From the NCBI RefSeq assembly GCF_024171945.1, contig NZ_JAMTCR010000005.1, positions 434,001 through 498,000 on the forward strand: a DNA stretch of 64,000 bases. Direction: 5' to 3'. Positions 25,721 to 34,650 of the stretch are shown piece after piece. The stretch is from Actinokineospora globicatena (lineage in GTDB: Bacteria; Actinomycetota; Actinomycetes; Mycobacteriales; Pseudonocardiaceae). The translations under genes and the position numbers were made by a program. The notes beneath the pieces are model-generated. The model worked only from the letters and a program-made list of their open reading frames with translations, was not told the DNA's origin and searched no databases. Positions within the stretch are counted from its first letter, which is position 1. Every line of letters begins with the position of its first letter.

Positions 25721-26059
25721 TCAGGAGGTGCCGTGGGCTTCCTGGAACTTGGTCACCAGCGCCTGCGGGATCCGGCCGCGCTCGGCGATGTTCTCCCCCT
25801 GGGAGCGCGCCCATTCCCGAATGGCCTGGTTGTCCAAGCGGGCCGGGCCGAAGCGGCGCGCGGTGCCGTTGCGCGCCTTGCGGCCATCGGTGCGCCGCGC
25901 GTGCCCGACGTACTGGGCGAGGGAATCTCGCAGTCGGGCGGCGTTCTCTCTCGAGAGGTCGATCAGGAACTCCACGCCGTCGATGGCGAAGGCGACGGTC
26001 TCGTCTGCCCGGCCGCCGTCGATGTCGTCGACGAGTTCCACAACGGTCTTCTGCGCCAC
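25721..26059 (-). CDS. lsr2: Lsr2-family nucleoid-associated protein
   Basis: From GTG 26059, with GGAGGAAAC just upstream, the product is 112 residues. The N-terminal oligomerisation domain reads AQKTVVELVDDIDGGRADET...EFLIDLSRENAARLRD and the C-terminal DNA-binding domain ends in NQAIREWARSQGENIAERG with the RGR minor-groove (AT-hook-like) residues. Lsr2 bridges DNA and silences A/T-rich, often horizontally acquired genes. Many actinomycetes carry several paralogs, so this may not be the only copy. The Arg/Thr-rich linker (ARRTDGRKARNGTARR) is slightly long and basic. Confidence 0.95.
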   Translation of the reverse strand: MAQKTVVELVDDIDGGRADETVAFAIDGVEFLIDLSRENAARLRDSLAQYVGHARRTDGRKARNGTARRFGPARLDNQAIREWARSQGENIAERGRIPQALVTKFQEAHGTS

Positions 26060-26472
26060 GGTTTCCTCCGCGTGATGAGAGTTCGTTTCCCGGCCCGGTC
26101 CGGCGGCTTTATCCATCGCCGGTCCCGGCCGCGGTCCGGGTATTGCTGAACCGATCGGGGGAAGCGTATCGGTAGCCCGGTCGCGGAACCAGCCAGCGCC
26201 CCGGGGCGGCGGTCCCTTTATTAGTACCCCATCGGGGGTACCCGGTCCACCAGCGAGAAAGCGACGTGCCCGGTTGGTCCGAACCGGGACTGACGGCCCC
26301 AGTTCCGTTCCAGCGTTTCCGCAGGTCAACACCGTAAGTGGAATCGGGAGGTGTTAACCACCACCCGTTCGGCGGTAATTGCCGCCCAGGCAACATGGGT
26401 GTGCGTCAGGTATTTCCGAGCGGCCAATCCGGTCCTTCTCGCTTGGTGGCCCGCCGGCGTTACAGTTCGGTC
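26060..26472. other. Divergent promoter region between lsr2 and the PLP enzyme gene
   Basis: This 413-bp region has A/T-richer patches (26200-26260 and 26320-26400). TACAGT at 26462-26467 is a candidate -10 for the PLP enzyme gene, placing transcription almost at the ATG 26473, so that mRNA may be nearly leaderless. No gene is supported here. Confidence 0.4.
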
Positions 26473-27480
26473 ATGGCGCATGACCTGATGACGTTCCCCC
26501 GGCTGCCGCTGGGGCATTGGCCGACCCCGCTCGACGACTGCCCGAGGCTGGCGGGCGCACTCGGTCTGCACCGCGTGCTGGTGAAGCGCGACGACGTCAG
26601 TGGATTGGGGGTGGGTGGCAACAAGCTGCGAAAACTGGAGTTCCTGCTCGGCGCCGCGGTGGCCGACGGGGTTCGCCAAGTGATCACATTCGGCGCCTTG
26701 CAGACCAACCACGGCAGGCAGACCGCCGCCGCCTGCGCGCGCCTGGGACTGCGGTGTGATCTTGTGCTGACCCGCGATGTCCCGCGATCGGGCGAGGCTT
26801 ATGAGCGCTCCGGCAACATGGCCCTGCACCGTGTCTTCGGCGCGAACATCCACCTGCGCGCCGATGAACACGAGGTTGCGCAGACGGTTCGCGAGCTGAC
26901 CGCCGAGGCCGCCCAACAAGGCAGGCCGGTCGCCACGATCCCGGTCGGCGGCTCGAACGCGACCGGCGTCCTCGGTTATGTCGCCGCGACCGCCGAATTG
27001 CTCGACCAACTAGGCACGGCAGGGATCACCCCGGACCGAGTCGTGGTCCCGGTCGGCAGTGCGGGCACGGCGGCGGGCGTCGCCCTCGGCCTCGACGGCC
27101 ACCCGGCCCGCCTCGACGCCGCCTGCGTGTCGCGCACGGCCACCGAGTCCCGCGCCAACATCACCCGGCTCGCGACAGAGGCCGCGGAGCTGCTCGGGGC
27201 ACCGGCGCCCGCGTTGCGCACGCTGCACGTCGACGACCGCGCGGTCGGTCCCGGCTACGGCATCCCCACGCCGCAGGTCTGGGAAGCGCTGACCCTGTTC
27301 GCCCGCACCGAGGGCATCACGCTGGACCCGGTCTACACCGGGAAAGCCGCCGCGTACTTGGCCGCGGCGGCCCGCTCCGGGGAGATCGGCGCCGACGAGA
27401 CCGTCGTCTTCCTGCACACCGGCGGCCTGCCCGGCCTGTTCGCCTACGTGCCGGAGCTCACCGCCGAGTTCGGCGTGTGA
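26473..27480 (+). CDS. PLP-dependent D-cysteine desulfhydrase/ACC deaminase-like enzyme
   Basis: The 335-residue protein belongs to the fold-type II PLP family: VLVKRDDVSGLGVGGNKLRKLEF with the Schiff-base Lys at 51, ITFGALQTNHGRQTAAACAR for substrate binding, VVPVGSAGTAAGVALG for the phosphate, and FLHTGGLPGLFAY at the C-terminus. Close relatives act on D-cysteine or 1-aminocyclopropane-1-carboxylate; the two cannot be told apart by eye. The start at ATG 26473 removes a frame extension without coding character. It is probably monocistronic. Confidence 0.9.
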   Translation: MAHDLMTFPRLPLGHWPTPLDDCPRLAGALGLHRVLVKRDDVSGLGVGGNKLRKLEFLLGAAVADGVRQVITFGALQTNHGRQTAAACARLGLRCDLVLTRDVPRSGEAYERSGNMALHRVFGANIHLRADEHEVAQTVRELTAEAAQQGRPVATIPVGGSNATGVLGYVAATAELLDQLGTAGITPDRVVVPVGSAGTAAGVALGLDGHPARLDAACVSRTATESRANITRLATEAAELLGAPAPALRTLHVDDRAVGPGYGIPTPQVWEALTLFARTEGITLDPVYTGKAAAYLAAAARSGEIGADETVVFLHTGGLPGLFAYVPELTAEFGV

Positions 27481-27546
27481 GGATTCCGCGTCGGACGGGT
27501 CCGGTGCGCGACAGGGCCAGGCTGGACGGGATCAGTGCTGGGCGGG

Positions 27547-28050
27547 TCAGCCGACGCGGTGCAGCCAGGTGACCGGGGCACCGTCACCGGCGCGGCGGTA
27601 GGGCTCGAGCGCCTCGTCCCACGAGGCGCCGAGCAGCTCGTCGACCTTGAACGCGAAGGACTCGCCACCCCGGGCGGACGCGGCGATGGCGCGCAGCTGG
27701 TTCTCGTCGACGACGATGTCCCCGCTGGCGCTGGTGCGCGCCCGCCACAGGCCCAGGGTGGGCGCGTAGCAGTACCGCTCGCCGTCCATGCCGGAACTCG
27801 GTTCCTCGGTGACCTCGAACCGGGTCATCGGCCACGCGCGCAACGCGGCGGCCAACTTCGACCCGGTGCCCTGCTCGCCCGTCCACGCGCACTCGGCGCG
27901 CAACGAACCGGGGGCGGCTGGTTGCGCTGTCCAGCGCAACTCGGCGCGCACCCCGAGGGTGCCCGAGATCGCCCACTCGACATGCGGACAGACCGCAGCC
28001 GGCGACGAGTGGACGTACACCACACCTTGGGTGTTGCCACGGGTGCTCAC
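27547..28050 (-). CDS. DUF3145-family protein
   Basis: This 167-residue protein resembles the actinobacterial DUF3145 family: start MSTRGNTQGVVYVHSSPAAV with CPHVEWAISGTLG, then LRAWPMTRFEVTEEPSSG, GLWRARTSASGDIVVDENQL and a Trp-containing end (GAPVTWLHRVG). Its function is unknown. The family is found almost only in actinobacteria, usually as a single conserved copy. It is convergent with the PLP enzyme gene. Confidence 0.88.
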   Translation of the reverse strand: MSTRGNTQGVVYVHSSPAAVCPHVEWAISGTLGVRAELRWTAQPAAPGSLRAECAWTGEQGTGSKLAAALRAWPMTRFEVTEEPSSGMDGERYCYAPTLGLWRARTSASGDIVVDENQLRAIAASARGGESFAFKVDELLGASWDEALEPYRRAGDGAPVTWLHRVG

Positions 28051-28469
28051 TGCTGACCTCCGCTGCTCGACGAGGATCGTCTTCCCCTACGTCCTGCGCC
28101 GGAACGGGTGTCTGCTGACCACACGCGGTATTCCCGGCGCCATTGTGCCCTGCCACCGGACACTTTGGCCACACGAACCCCGAAAACACCCCGAGCCCCA
28201 CCAATTGCGCCCGAAATGCGGGCACGACTCGGCCGGGGTGGTGGATTCCCGCCCCACCGCCCCCGAGCCGATCTTCTCCAGAAGACGCGCGGGCCCGGGG
28301 TGAGTTGCCTGGGTTGTGATCTTTTCCCCGCGATCGGGCTACCCCGTCCCGGTGATCACGCGCGGGTGCCCGCCACATGCGGCCATCTCGTCACTCGGTC
28401 GTGTGGTGCTCCCGCTAGCGTGTCATGCCATGGTGGGAATCCCACCAACTCACGCCGGAGGTGACGACC
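28051..28469. other. Divergent intergenic region upstream of DUF3145 and a membrane protein gene
   Basis: No gene is supported in these 419 bases. It should contain promoters for both flanking genes. A strong ribosome site (GGAGGTGA at 28457-28464) belongs to the gene starting at GTG 28470. Confidence 0.5.
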
Positions 28470-29723
28470 GTGCGCTTGGTCCGCGTCGGTGAGACGACGT
28501 CCGAGGTGGGCCGGGACGTGCGGGCCGCACTGACCTCGTGGGGCCGCGGCGACGCGGTGGCGGGCGGGATCGCCCTGCTCGGCGTGCGAATCCCCGGGTT
28601 CGGCTCCGCGGTCGAGGCCGTCGTGCTCTTACCCCGCGGCGTGCTCGTGGTGCTCGGCGTCGACCTGCCGGACCCGGCGCTGCGCCTGGAGGCGCCGCTG
28701 GAGGACCGCTGGAAGGTCGACGGGTGGCCGATCAGCAGGCCGGAGGGGCCGGTGAACCCCGCCGCCAACGCGCTCGGCGCCACCGCGGCGGTCGCGGCCC
28801 TTGTCCGCGAAAAACAACCGCGCCCACTTCCGGTGTGCACCGTTGTCGCGGTCGGTCCCTATGTGTCGCGGGTCGATCAGCCAGTTGCGGATAAAGACCG
28901 AGGCGTGCGGATTCTGCACCCGGAACCAATGACACTGCTCGCGGTCGCGCGGGAACTCGCTGTGCACACCCGGCCGTGCCCGATCGATGAACTCCGCCGG
29001 GTCTTGGCGGTCCTGGAACCCGGGTCGACGCTCACCGACGAGGACCTCTCCGCCGAGGGGTTCCCCGACGGCCTGTCCCCGGAGGCGGCCGCCGAGCGGA
29101 CCACGATCCTGCCGCTGACCGCGCTGCGCCGGGCCGAGGAGCCGCGCAAGCCCAAGCGGGTGCGCTGGTGGCCGGTCGCCGCCGCCGTGCTCGTCGCGCT
29201 GGTCCTCGTCGTGGGCATCGCCGTGGCGGTCAGCGCCGACAACTCCACCTCCGGACCCGCGCGCGGCACCGGCCCCACCGCGCCCGACGCCGTCGAGTTC
29301 GCTGGCCTTGGCACCGCGTCGAGCACCGACTGCGCCGCCCACACCGACGGCGACGTGCGGGTCTGGCTGGAGCGCAACGGCTGCGCCCGGCTCATCCGCG
29401 GCCGGTTCGAGGCCACCAGCACCGGCCACCGCGCCGCCGTGCTCGTCGGCGTCCTGCGGTTCACCGGCAGCACCTCCGCCGCCGAGCTCAAGTCCGTGCT
29501 CGACCGCCCCGGCGGCGGGACCGTGCTCGACCAGGCCGCGGAGGGCGTGGCGTGGCCGGGCGGCGCCGCACCGCAGTTCCCGGCGGCGCTGCGCGCGGCC
29601 GGGCGCGAGGGCAACAGCGTCAAACTCGTCCAGGTCGTCTGGCTCGACCAGCCCTCCACCCAGGACGACCCGGTGCTGCACGAGATCGCGGGCCGCGCGA
29701 TGCGCATCACGTTGGCGGGCTGA
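28470..29723 (+). CDS. Single-pass membrane protein of unknown function
   Basis: From GTG 28470, with GGAGGTGA 5 bases upstream, the 417-residue protein has a cytoplasmic N-terminal half of about 220 residues (with segments vaguely like nuclease-related NERD domains, but no catalytic motif that I can confirm), one transmembrane helix (WWPVAAAVLVALVLVVGIAVAVSA), and an external domain with two Cys (SSTDCAAHTDGDVRVWLERNGC) likely to form a disulfide. The next gene, also membrane-anchored, begins 19 bp later, so the two probably form a unit. Confidence 0.75.
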   Translation: MRLVRVGETTSEVGRDVRAALTSWGRGDAVAGGIALLGVRIPGFGSAVEAVVLLPRGVLVVLGVDLPDPALRLEAPLEDRWKVDGWPISRPEGPVNPAANALGATAAVAALVREKQPRPLPVCTVVAVGPYVSRVDQPVADKDRGVRILHPEPMTLLAVARELAVHTRPCPIDELRRVLAVLEPGSTLTDEDLSAEGFPDGLSPEAAAERTTILPLTALRRAEEPRKPKRVRWWPVAAAVLVALVLVVGIAVAVSADNSTSGPARGTGPTAPDAVEFAGLGTASSTDCAAHTDGDVRVWLERNGCARLIRGRFEATSTGHRAAVLVGVLRFTGSTSAAELKSVLDRPGGGTVLDQAAEGVAWPGGAAPQFPAALRAAGREGNSVKLVQVVWLDQPSTQDDPVLHEIAGRAMRITLAG

Positions 29724-29742
29724 CCTGTGGCAGGCTGGCGCC

Positions 29743-30339
29743 GTGCATCCGGCCGCTGAGCAGGAGCGCCAACGGTGGCTGCTCCCGGTGATCCTCGTCG
29801 CCGTGGTCGTCGCCGCCGCGGCCGCCATGGTCGCCAGGGAGCTCTACGCCACGGTCGCGGTCGAGCGCCAGGCCCAACCCGCGCCGATCCTGCCCAGCGC
29901 GGGCACCATCCCGATCAGCGCCCAACCCGGCCCCCGCGACGTCCGCGCCACCCAGGACGCCACCGGCCACCCGCTGTACGAGACGGTCCGCCAGCTCCTG
30001 CAGACCTACTTCGACGCCATCAACGGCAAGAACTACGCCCGCTGGAAGACGACGGTCACCGACGCCCGCGTCAAGGACATGCCCGAGGACACCTGGCGCG
30101 CCGCCTACCGCACCACCCAGGACGGCAGCATCGTCGTCTACCGCATCGAAACGGGCCCCGTCAGCAGCGCCCGAGTCCTGCTGACCTTCGTCAGCAAACA
30201 AGACCCCGCCGACGCCCCCCTCGAACTCCCCGCCGAGTGCATCCGCTGGAACGTCATCTTCCCCCTAGCCGACGTCGAAGGCGAATGGCGCATAGACGCA
30301 GGCCCCACCGGCGCCTCCCCCCAACACGACCGCTGCTAA
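29743..30339 (+). CDS. Membrane-anchored protein of unknown function
   Basis: From GTG 29743 the 198-residue product has an N-terminal anchor (WLLPVILVAVVVAAAAAMVA), a Pro-rich spacer (QAQPAPILPSAGTIP) and an external domain with YETVRQLLQTYFDAINGKNYARW, typical of NTF2-like extracytoplasmic domains in actinobacteria, plus two Cys near the end. The role is unknown. The start is chosen as the first GTG after the upstream stop; the frame extends further upstream only inside the previous gene. Confidence 0.72.
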   Translation: MHPAAEQERQRWLLPVILVAVVVAAAAAMVARELYATVAVERQAQPAPILPSAGTIPISAQPGPRDVRATQDATGHPLYETVRQLLQTYFDAINGKNYARWKTTVTDARVKDMPEDTWRAAYRTTQDGSIVVYRIETGPVSSARVLLTFVSKQDPADAPLELPAECIRWNVIFPLADVEGEWRIDAGPTGASPQHDRC

Positions 30340-30510
30340 CCCCGCGCTCCGGAATGCCCTTCTGGCGGCCCTCTTATGCCCGCTGACCGCGGCTGCCCTA
30401 CTTGCGGCTCACCGCGCAAACGGCCTCTTGCCGACCAGCGCGGAACACGGCGGAAACACGAGTCCCGACCAAGCGCGACCGAAGAATGGCGCCCCATCAC
30501 CGGGCAAGAT

Positions 30511-31938
30511 TCAGAGCGGGATGTTGCCGTGCGAGCCCCGACCTCCAGGTGCGGCGGCCAAGGCCGCTGTGAGTCGGCGGCGGGTGTGGCGGGGGTCGAT
30601 CACCTCGTCCACCACGCCGATTGCCAGGGCGCGGTCCACTCCGCCTGCGACGCGTGAGTGTTCGGCGGCCAGGTGCTCGTGCAGTGACTCCCGTTCCTCC
30701 GGCGGCGCCGCGGCCAGTTGCTTGCGGTTGAGGATGCCCACGGCTGCCTTCGCGCCCATTACGGCCACCTCTGCCTCCGGCCATGCGAACACCGCCGTCG
30801 CCCCCAGCGAGCGCGAGTTCATCGCGACGTAAGCGCCCCCATAGGACTTGCGGGTCACGAGTGTCACGCGCGGCACCACGGCCTCCGCGAAGGCGTGCAG
30901 CAGTTTCGCCCCGCGGCGCACGACGCCCTCCCACTCCTGGGCGACGCCAGGCAGGTAGCCGGGGACGTCGACCAGTACCACCAGCGGCACCCCGAAGCTG
31001 TCGCACAGCCGCACGAACCGGGAGGCCTTCTCGGCCGACAGCGAGTCCAGACAGCCGCCCTTGCGCAGTGGGTTGTTCGCCACGACGCCGACCGTGTGGC
31101 CTGCGAGTCGGCCCAGGCCGATCACGATGTTGGGTGCCCAGCGGGCCTGGAGTTCCTCGAACTCGTCGACGTCGAGGATCGCGCGCACCAGGGGCTTGAC
31201 GTCGTAGGCGCGGTTGGCGCGCTCGGGCAGCAGGTCGCGCAGCGGTTGTTCGTCGCGCGCCGCGTGCGGGTCGAACGCGCCGGGTTCGGCGAGCAGGCGG
31301 GTGATCCGCCGGGCTCGCCGGTACGCGTCGGGTTCGTCGGCGGCGACCACGTGCACCACGCCGGACTTGCGGCCGTGCGCCTCCGCGCCGCCGAGGCCCT
31401 CTTGGTCGATCTGCTCGCCGGTGACGCTGCGCACCACGTCCGGGCCGGTCACGAACACCCGGCCTGCGGGGGACATGATCACCACGTCGGTCAGCGCGGG
31501 ACCGTAGGCGGCACCACCGGCCGCCGGACCGACCACCACGCTGATCTGCGGCACCCGGCCGGACGCCCGGACCATCGCGGCGAAGACCGTGCCCACCGCG
31601 TCGAGCGACTCCACGCCCTCGGCCAACCGGGCGCCGCCGCAGTGCCACACGCCGATCACCGGGCAGCCCTCGCGCACCGCCGTGTCGATCGCGGCGACGA
31701 TACCCGCGCAGCCCGCCGCTCCCAGCGCGCCGCCCATCCGGGTCGCATCGGTGCAGTACGCGACGACCCGCACCCCGTCGACGCGGCCGCGCACCGCGAA
31801 CACGCCACTGGCGTCCTCCGGGCGCAACGGCGACATCGATTCCTCGTCGAGCAGCGACGCGAGGCGCACCCGCGGGGTCCGCGGGTGCGCCTCGCGCTCG
31901 CTGTCCGGGCCTGGCGCCAGCGTGACCAGGGCGGTCAT
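30511..31938 (-). CDS. accD6: Acyl-CoA carboxylase carboxyltransferase (beta) subunit
   Basis: The 475-residue protein has both crotonase-like halves of biotin-dependent carboxyltransferases: CGGARLAEGVESLDAVGTVF with PAAGGAAYGPALTD in the first, and LVVLVDVPGYLPGVAQEWEG with SYGGAYVAMNSRSLGA in the second. It transfers CO2 from carboxybiotin to acetyl- or propionyl-CoA, providing malonyl-CoA for the fatty-acid synthase genes upstream. Its place after fabF matches accD6 after kasA/kasB in mycobacteria. There is a 59-bp gap to fabF. The symbol rests on this context. Confidence 0.9.
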   Translation of the reverse strand: MTALVTLAPGPDSEREAHPRTPRVRLASLLDEESMSPLRPEDASGVFAVRGRVDGVRVVAYCTDATRMGGALGAAGCAGIVAAIDTAVREGCPVIGVWHCGGARLAEGVESLDAVGTVFAAMVRASGRVPQISVVVGPAAGGAAYGPALTDVVIMSPAGRVFVTGPDVVRSVTGEQIDQEGLGGAEAHGRKSGVVHVVAADEPDAYRRARRITRLLAEPGAFDPHAARDEQPLRDLLPERANRAYDVKPLVRAILDVDEFEELQARWAPNIVIGLGRLAGHTVGVVANNPLRKGGCLDSLSAEKASRFVRLCDSFGVPLVVLVDVPGYLPGVAQEWEGVVRRGAKLLHAFAEAVVPRVTLVTRKSYGGAYVAMNSRSLGATAVFAWPEAEVAVMGAKAAVGILNRKQLAAAPPEERESLHEHLAAEHSRVAGGVDRALAIGVVDEVIDPRHTRRRLTAALAAAPGGRGSHGNIPL

Positions 31939-31997
31939 CTGATCCGAACTCCTCTGTCCCTAGCCCCCTCTGGCTTGAGACCCGCCGAGCCCTGCGG

Positions 31998-33245
31998 TCA
32001 GGCGGCGGTGAACAGCACGGCCACGTTGTGGCCGCCGAAGCCGAACGAGTTGTTGATCGCCGCCGCCAGCTCGACCTTGCGCGGCTGCCCGGTGACCACG
32101 TCCAGCCCGACCTTCTGGTCGAGGTTCTCCAGGTTCCTGGTCGCCGGGATGGTGCCGTAGTAGATCGACAGCAGCGTCACGATGCTCTCCACCGCGCCCG
32201 CCCCGCCGACCAGGTGGCCGATCGAGGCCTTCGGCGCGGTCACCACGACGTGCTCGCCGAGCGCCTTGCGGATCGCCGCCGCCTCGCCGATGTCGCCGAC
32301 CACCGTGGAGGTGGCGTGTGCGTTGACGTGCGCGATGTCGCCGGGGGTGAGCCCGGCCATGCGCACCGCGTTGGTCATCGCCGCGATCTGGCCGATGCCC
32401 TCCGGGTGGTTGCCGGTGATGTGGTGCGCGTCGGAGGTCATGCCGTACCCGGAGACCTTGGCGTACACCCGGGCACCGCGGGCGGCGGCGTGGTCGGCGC
32501 GCTCGAGCACGACCACCCCGGCCCCCTCGCCGAGCACGAACCCGTCCCGGTCGACGTCGAAGGGGCGCGAGGCCCGCTCCGGCGCGTCGTTGCGGGTGCT
32601 CAGCGTCCGCGACTGGCAGAAGCCCGCCACGGTGATCGGGTGGATGCACGCCTCGGCGCCCCCGGCGATCACCACGTCCGCCCGGCCGTTCTGGATCATC
32701 TGCCAGGCGTTGGCGATGCCCTCCGCGCCCGACGCGCAGGCCGAGGCGACGGTGTGCACGCCCGCGCGGGCCCGCATCTCGATGCCCACGTGCGCGGCCG
32801 GGCCGTTGGGCATCAGCATCGGCACCGTCAGCGGCGAGACCTTGCGCAGACCGTGCTCCTCCAGGATGTCGTCCTGGTCGAGCAGGGTCACCGGGCCGCC
32901 GATGCCGGTGCCGATGCTGACCGCGAGCCGATCCGGGTCGACCGGTTCGTGCTCGTCGGTCGGGATGGCGAACCCGGCGTCCGCCCAGGCCTCCCTGGCG
33001 GCGATGACCGCGATCTGCTCGCACCGGTCCAACCTGCGGGCCTGCACCCGCGGCAGCACCGAGGTCGGCTCGACGGCCAGCGTGGCGGCGAGCTTGGCAG
33101 GCAGGTCGAACCGCTCGACCCACGGTGCCGTGTTGACCCTGACGCCGTTGCGACCGGCGAGCAGGGCATCCCAGGTGGACGAGACGTCACCGCCGAGCGG
33201 CGTGGTGGCGCCCAGCCCGGTGACGACGACATCGACGTTGCTCAT
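31998..33245 (-). CDS. fabF: 3-oxoacyl-ACP synthase II (KasA/FabF)
   Basis: The 415-residue condensing enzyme elongates acyl-ACP with malonyl-ACP. The Cys-His-His triad is visible: VASACASG with C170, NAHATST, and SIGHLVGGAGAVES. The C-terminus NNSFGFGGHNVAVLF is conserved. ATG 33245, preceded by AAGGAA, is preferred over 33296. It lies 105 bp after acpP in the fasR-fabD-fabH-acpP-fabF-accD order. Confidence 0.96.
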   Translation of the reverse strand: MSNVDVVVTGLGATTPLGGDVSSTWDALLAGRNGVRVNTAPWVERFDLPAKLAATLAVEPTSVLPRVQARRLDRCEQIAVIAAREAWADAGFAIPTDEHEPVDPDRLAVSIGTGIGGPVTLLDQDDILEEHGLRKVSPLTVPMLMPNGPAAHVGIEMRARAGVHTVASACASGAEGIANAWQMIQNGRADVVIAGGAEACIHPITVAGFCQSRTLSTRNDAPERASRPFDVDRDGFVLGEGAGVVVLERADHAAARGARVYAKVSGYGMTSDAHHITGNHPEGIGQIAAMTNAVRMAGLTPGDIAHVNAHATSTVVGDIGEAAAIRKALGEHVVVTAPKASIGHLVGGAGAVESIVTLLSIYYGTIPATRNLENLDQKVGLDVVTGQPRKVELAAAINNSFGFGGHNVAVLFTAA

Positions 33246-33349
33246 CGGGGTTCCTTCGCGAGCGGGATGGGGGAACTCGCCTGCCTCGGCAGGCACGAAC
33301 GGGGGGAGGTCGGGTGGAGCCGGGGGTGGTGCGCGGTGGTGCCGGGGTC

Positions 33350-33601
33350 TCAGACGTGCTTGGAGACGTAGTTCACGGCGTCGCCGACGGTCTTGAGGTT
33401 CGCCAGCTCGTCGTCCGGGATCTTCACGCCGAACCGGTCCTCGGCCTGCACCGCGATCTCCACCATCGACAGCGAGTCGATGTCCAGGTCGTCCACGAAG
33501 GACTTGTCCGCGGTCACGTCGTCGGTCGCGACCCCCGCGACCTCCTCGACGATCTCGGCGAGTCCATCGAGGATCTCGGCGTCGCTGGGCTTCTCCGACA
33601 T
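33350..33601 (-). CDS. acpP: Acyl carrier protein
   Basis: An 83-residue acidic four-helix protein with the phosphopantetheine attachment site DIDSLSMVEI (Ser43) and the downstream EDRFGVKIPDDEL helix. It carries growing acyl chains for FabD, FabH and FabF encoded around it. The start at 33601 gives MSEKPSDAEILDGLAEIVEE. The true gene is short and buried in a longer open frame that reads on into fabH out of phase. Confidence 0.96.
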   Translation of the reverse strand: MSEKPSDAEILDGLAEIVEEVAGVATDDVTADKSFVDDLDIDSLSMVEIAVQAEDRFGVKIPDDELANLKTVGDAVNYVSKHV

Positions 33602-33675
33602 GCCAGGTGTCCTTCCGTAGTGATTTCCGACCCCGCCGGGTACGACACCCGGTGGGGGAGTTGCGGCTGCCCCGG

Positions 33676-34650
33676 TCAGGGGCAGATGACGACCTGCCCG
33701 GCGTAGGACAGGCCCGCGCCGAAGCCGACCAGCAGCGCCACGTCGCCCGGCTTGATCCGGCCAGCGGCGCGCATGTGGTCCATGGCCAGCGGGATCGACG
33801 CCGACGAGGTGTTGCCGGAGCGCACGATGTCGTCGGCGACGACCATGTCCTCCCTGGCGCCGTTGGCGCGCAGCTTCTTGGCGATCGACTCGACGATGCG
33901 CAGGTTCGCCTGGTGCGGGATGAGCACGTCGACCTGCTCCGGGGCCACGCCCGCGGCCTCCAGGGCGCGCAGCGCGATCGGCGCGATCTTGGTGGTGGCC
34001 CAGCGGAACACCGACTGGCCCTCCTGGAAGATCCACCGGTCGTCGCGCGTGCCGATCATGTCGACCAGGTCGCCCGCGCTGCCCCAGACGACGGGCCCGA
34101 TGCCCGCCTCCTCCGACGGACCGACCACCGCGGCGCCCGCGCCGTCGGCGAAGATGATCGCGTTGGCCCGGTCGGTCGGGTCGACCCAGTCGGTCAGCTT
34201 CTCGGCGCCGATCACCAGCACCCGCTTGGCCGACCCGGAGCGGACCAGGTCCGAGGCGGTGCCCAGCGCGTAGCAGAAGCCCGCGCAGGCGGCGTTGAGG
34301 TCGAACGCGCCTGCGGCCTTGACGCCGATCCGGTCGGCGACCTGGGCGGCGCCGTTGGGGATGGGCGCGGGCATGGTGCAGTTGGCCAGGATCACGGTGT
34401 CGACGTCGGTCGGCGCCAGGCCCGCGTCGGCCAGCGCCTTGGACCCGGCGATGACCGCCATGTCCACCAGCTTCTGCTCCGGGGCGGCGAAGCGGCGCTC
34501 GATGATGCCGACCCGCTCCCTGATCCACGCGTCGTTGGTGTCGAGGTGCTGGGACAGCTCGTCGTTGGTGACGATCCGCTCCGGCTGGAACGAGCCGACC
34601 CCGAGGATGCGGGTGGCGGTGGCCGCGGTGGCCAGGCGTAGCTCGGTCAC
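33676..34650 (-). CDS. fabH: 3-oxoacyl-ACP synthase III
   Basis: A 324-residue enzyme that starts fatty-acid synthesis by condensing acyl-CoA with malonyl-ACP. Catalytic residues are visible: NAACAGF with Cys122, PHQANLRI and SGNTSSASIP. GTG 34650 overlaps the fabD stop by 4 bp. It has 74 bp to acpP. Streptomyces places fabH here, whereas mycobacteria do not, so the operon resembles both. Confidence 0.96.
   Translation of the reverse strand: MTELRLATAATATRILGVGSFQPERIVTNDELSQHLDTNDAWIRERVGIIERRFAAPEQKLVDMAVIAGSKALADAGLAPTDVDTVILANCTMPAPIPNGAAQVADRIGVKAAGAFDLNAACAGFCYALGTASDLVRSGSAKRVLVIGAEKLTDWVDPTDRANAIIFADGAGAAVVGPSEEAGIGPVVWGSAGDLVDMIGTRDDRWIFQEGQSVFRWATTKIAPIALRALEAAGVAPEQVDVLIPHQANLRIVESIAKKLRANGAREDMVVADDIVRSGNTSSASIPLAMDHMRAAGRIKPGDVALLVGFGAGLSYAGQVVICP

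Noticed and set aside
25282-26175. Plus-strand frames antisense to lsr2
   Set aside because: No motif and low-complexity Arg/Ser/Pro content; lsr2 on the opposite strand is well supported.
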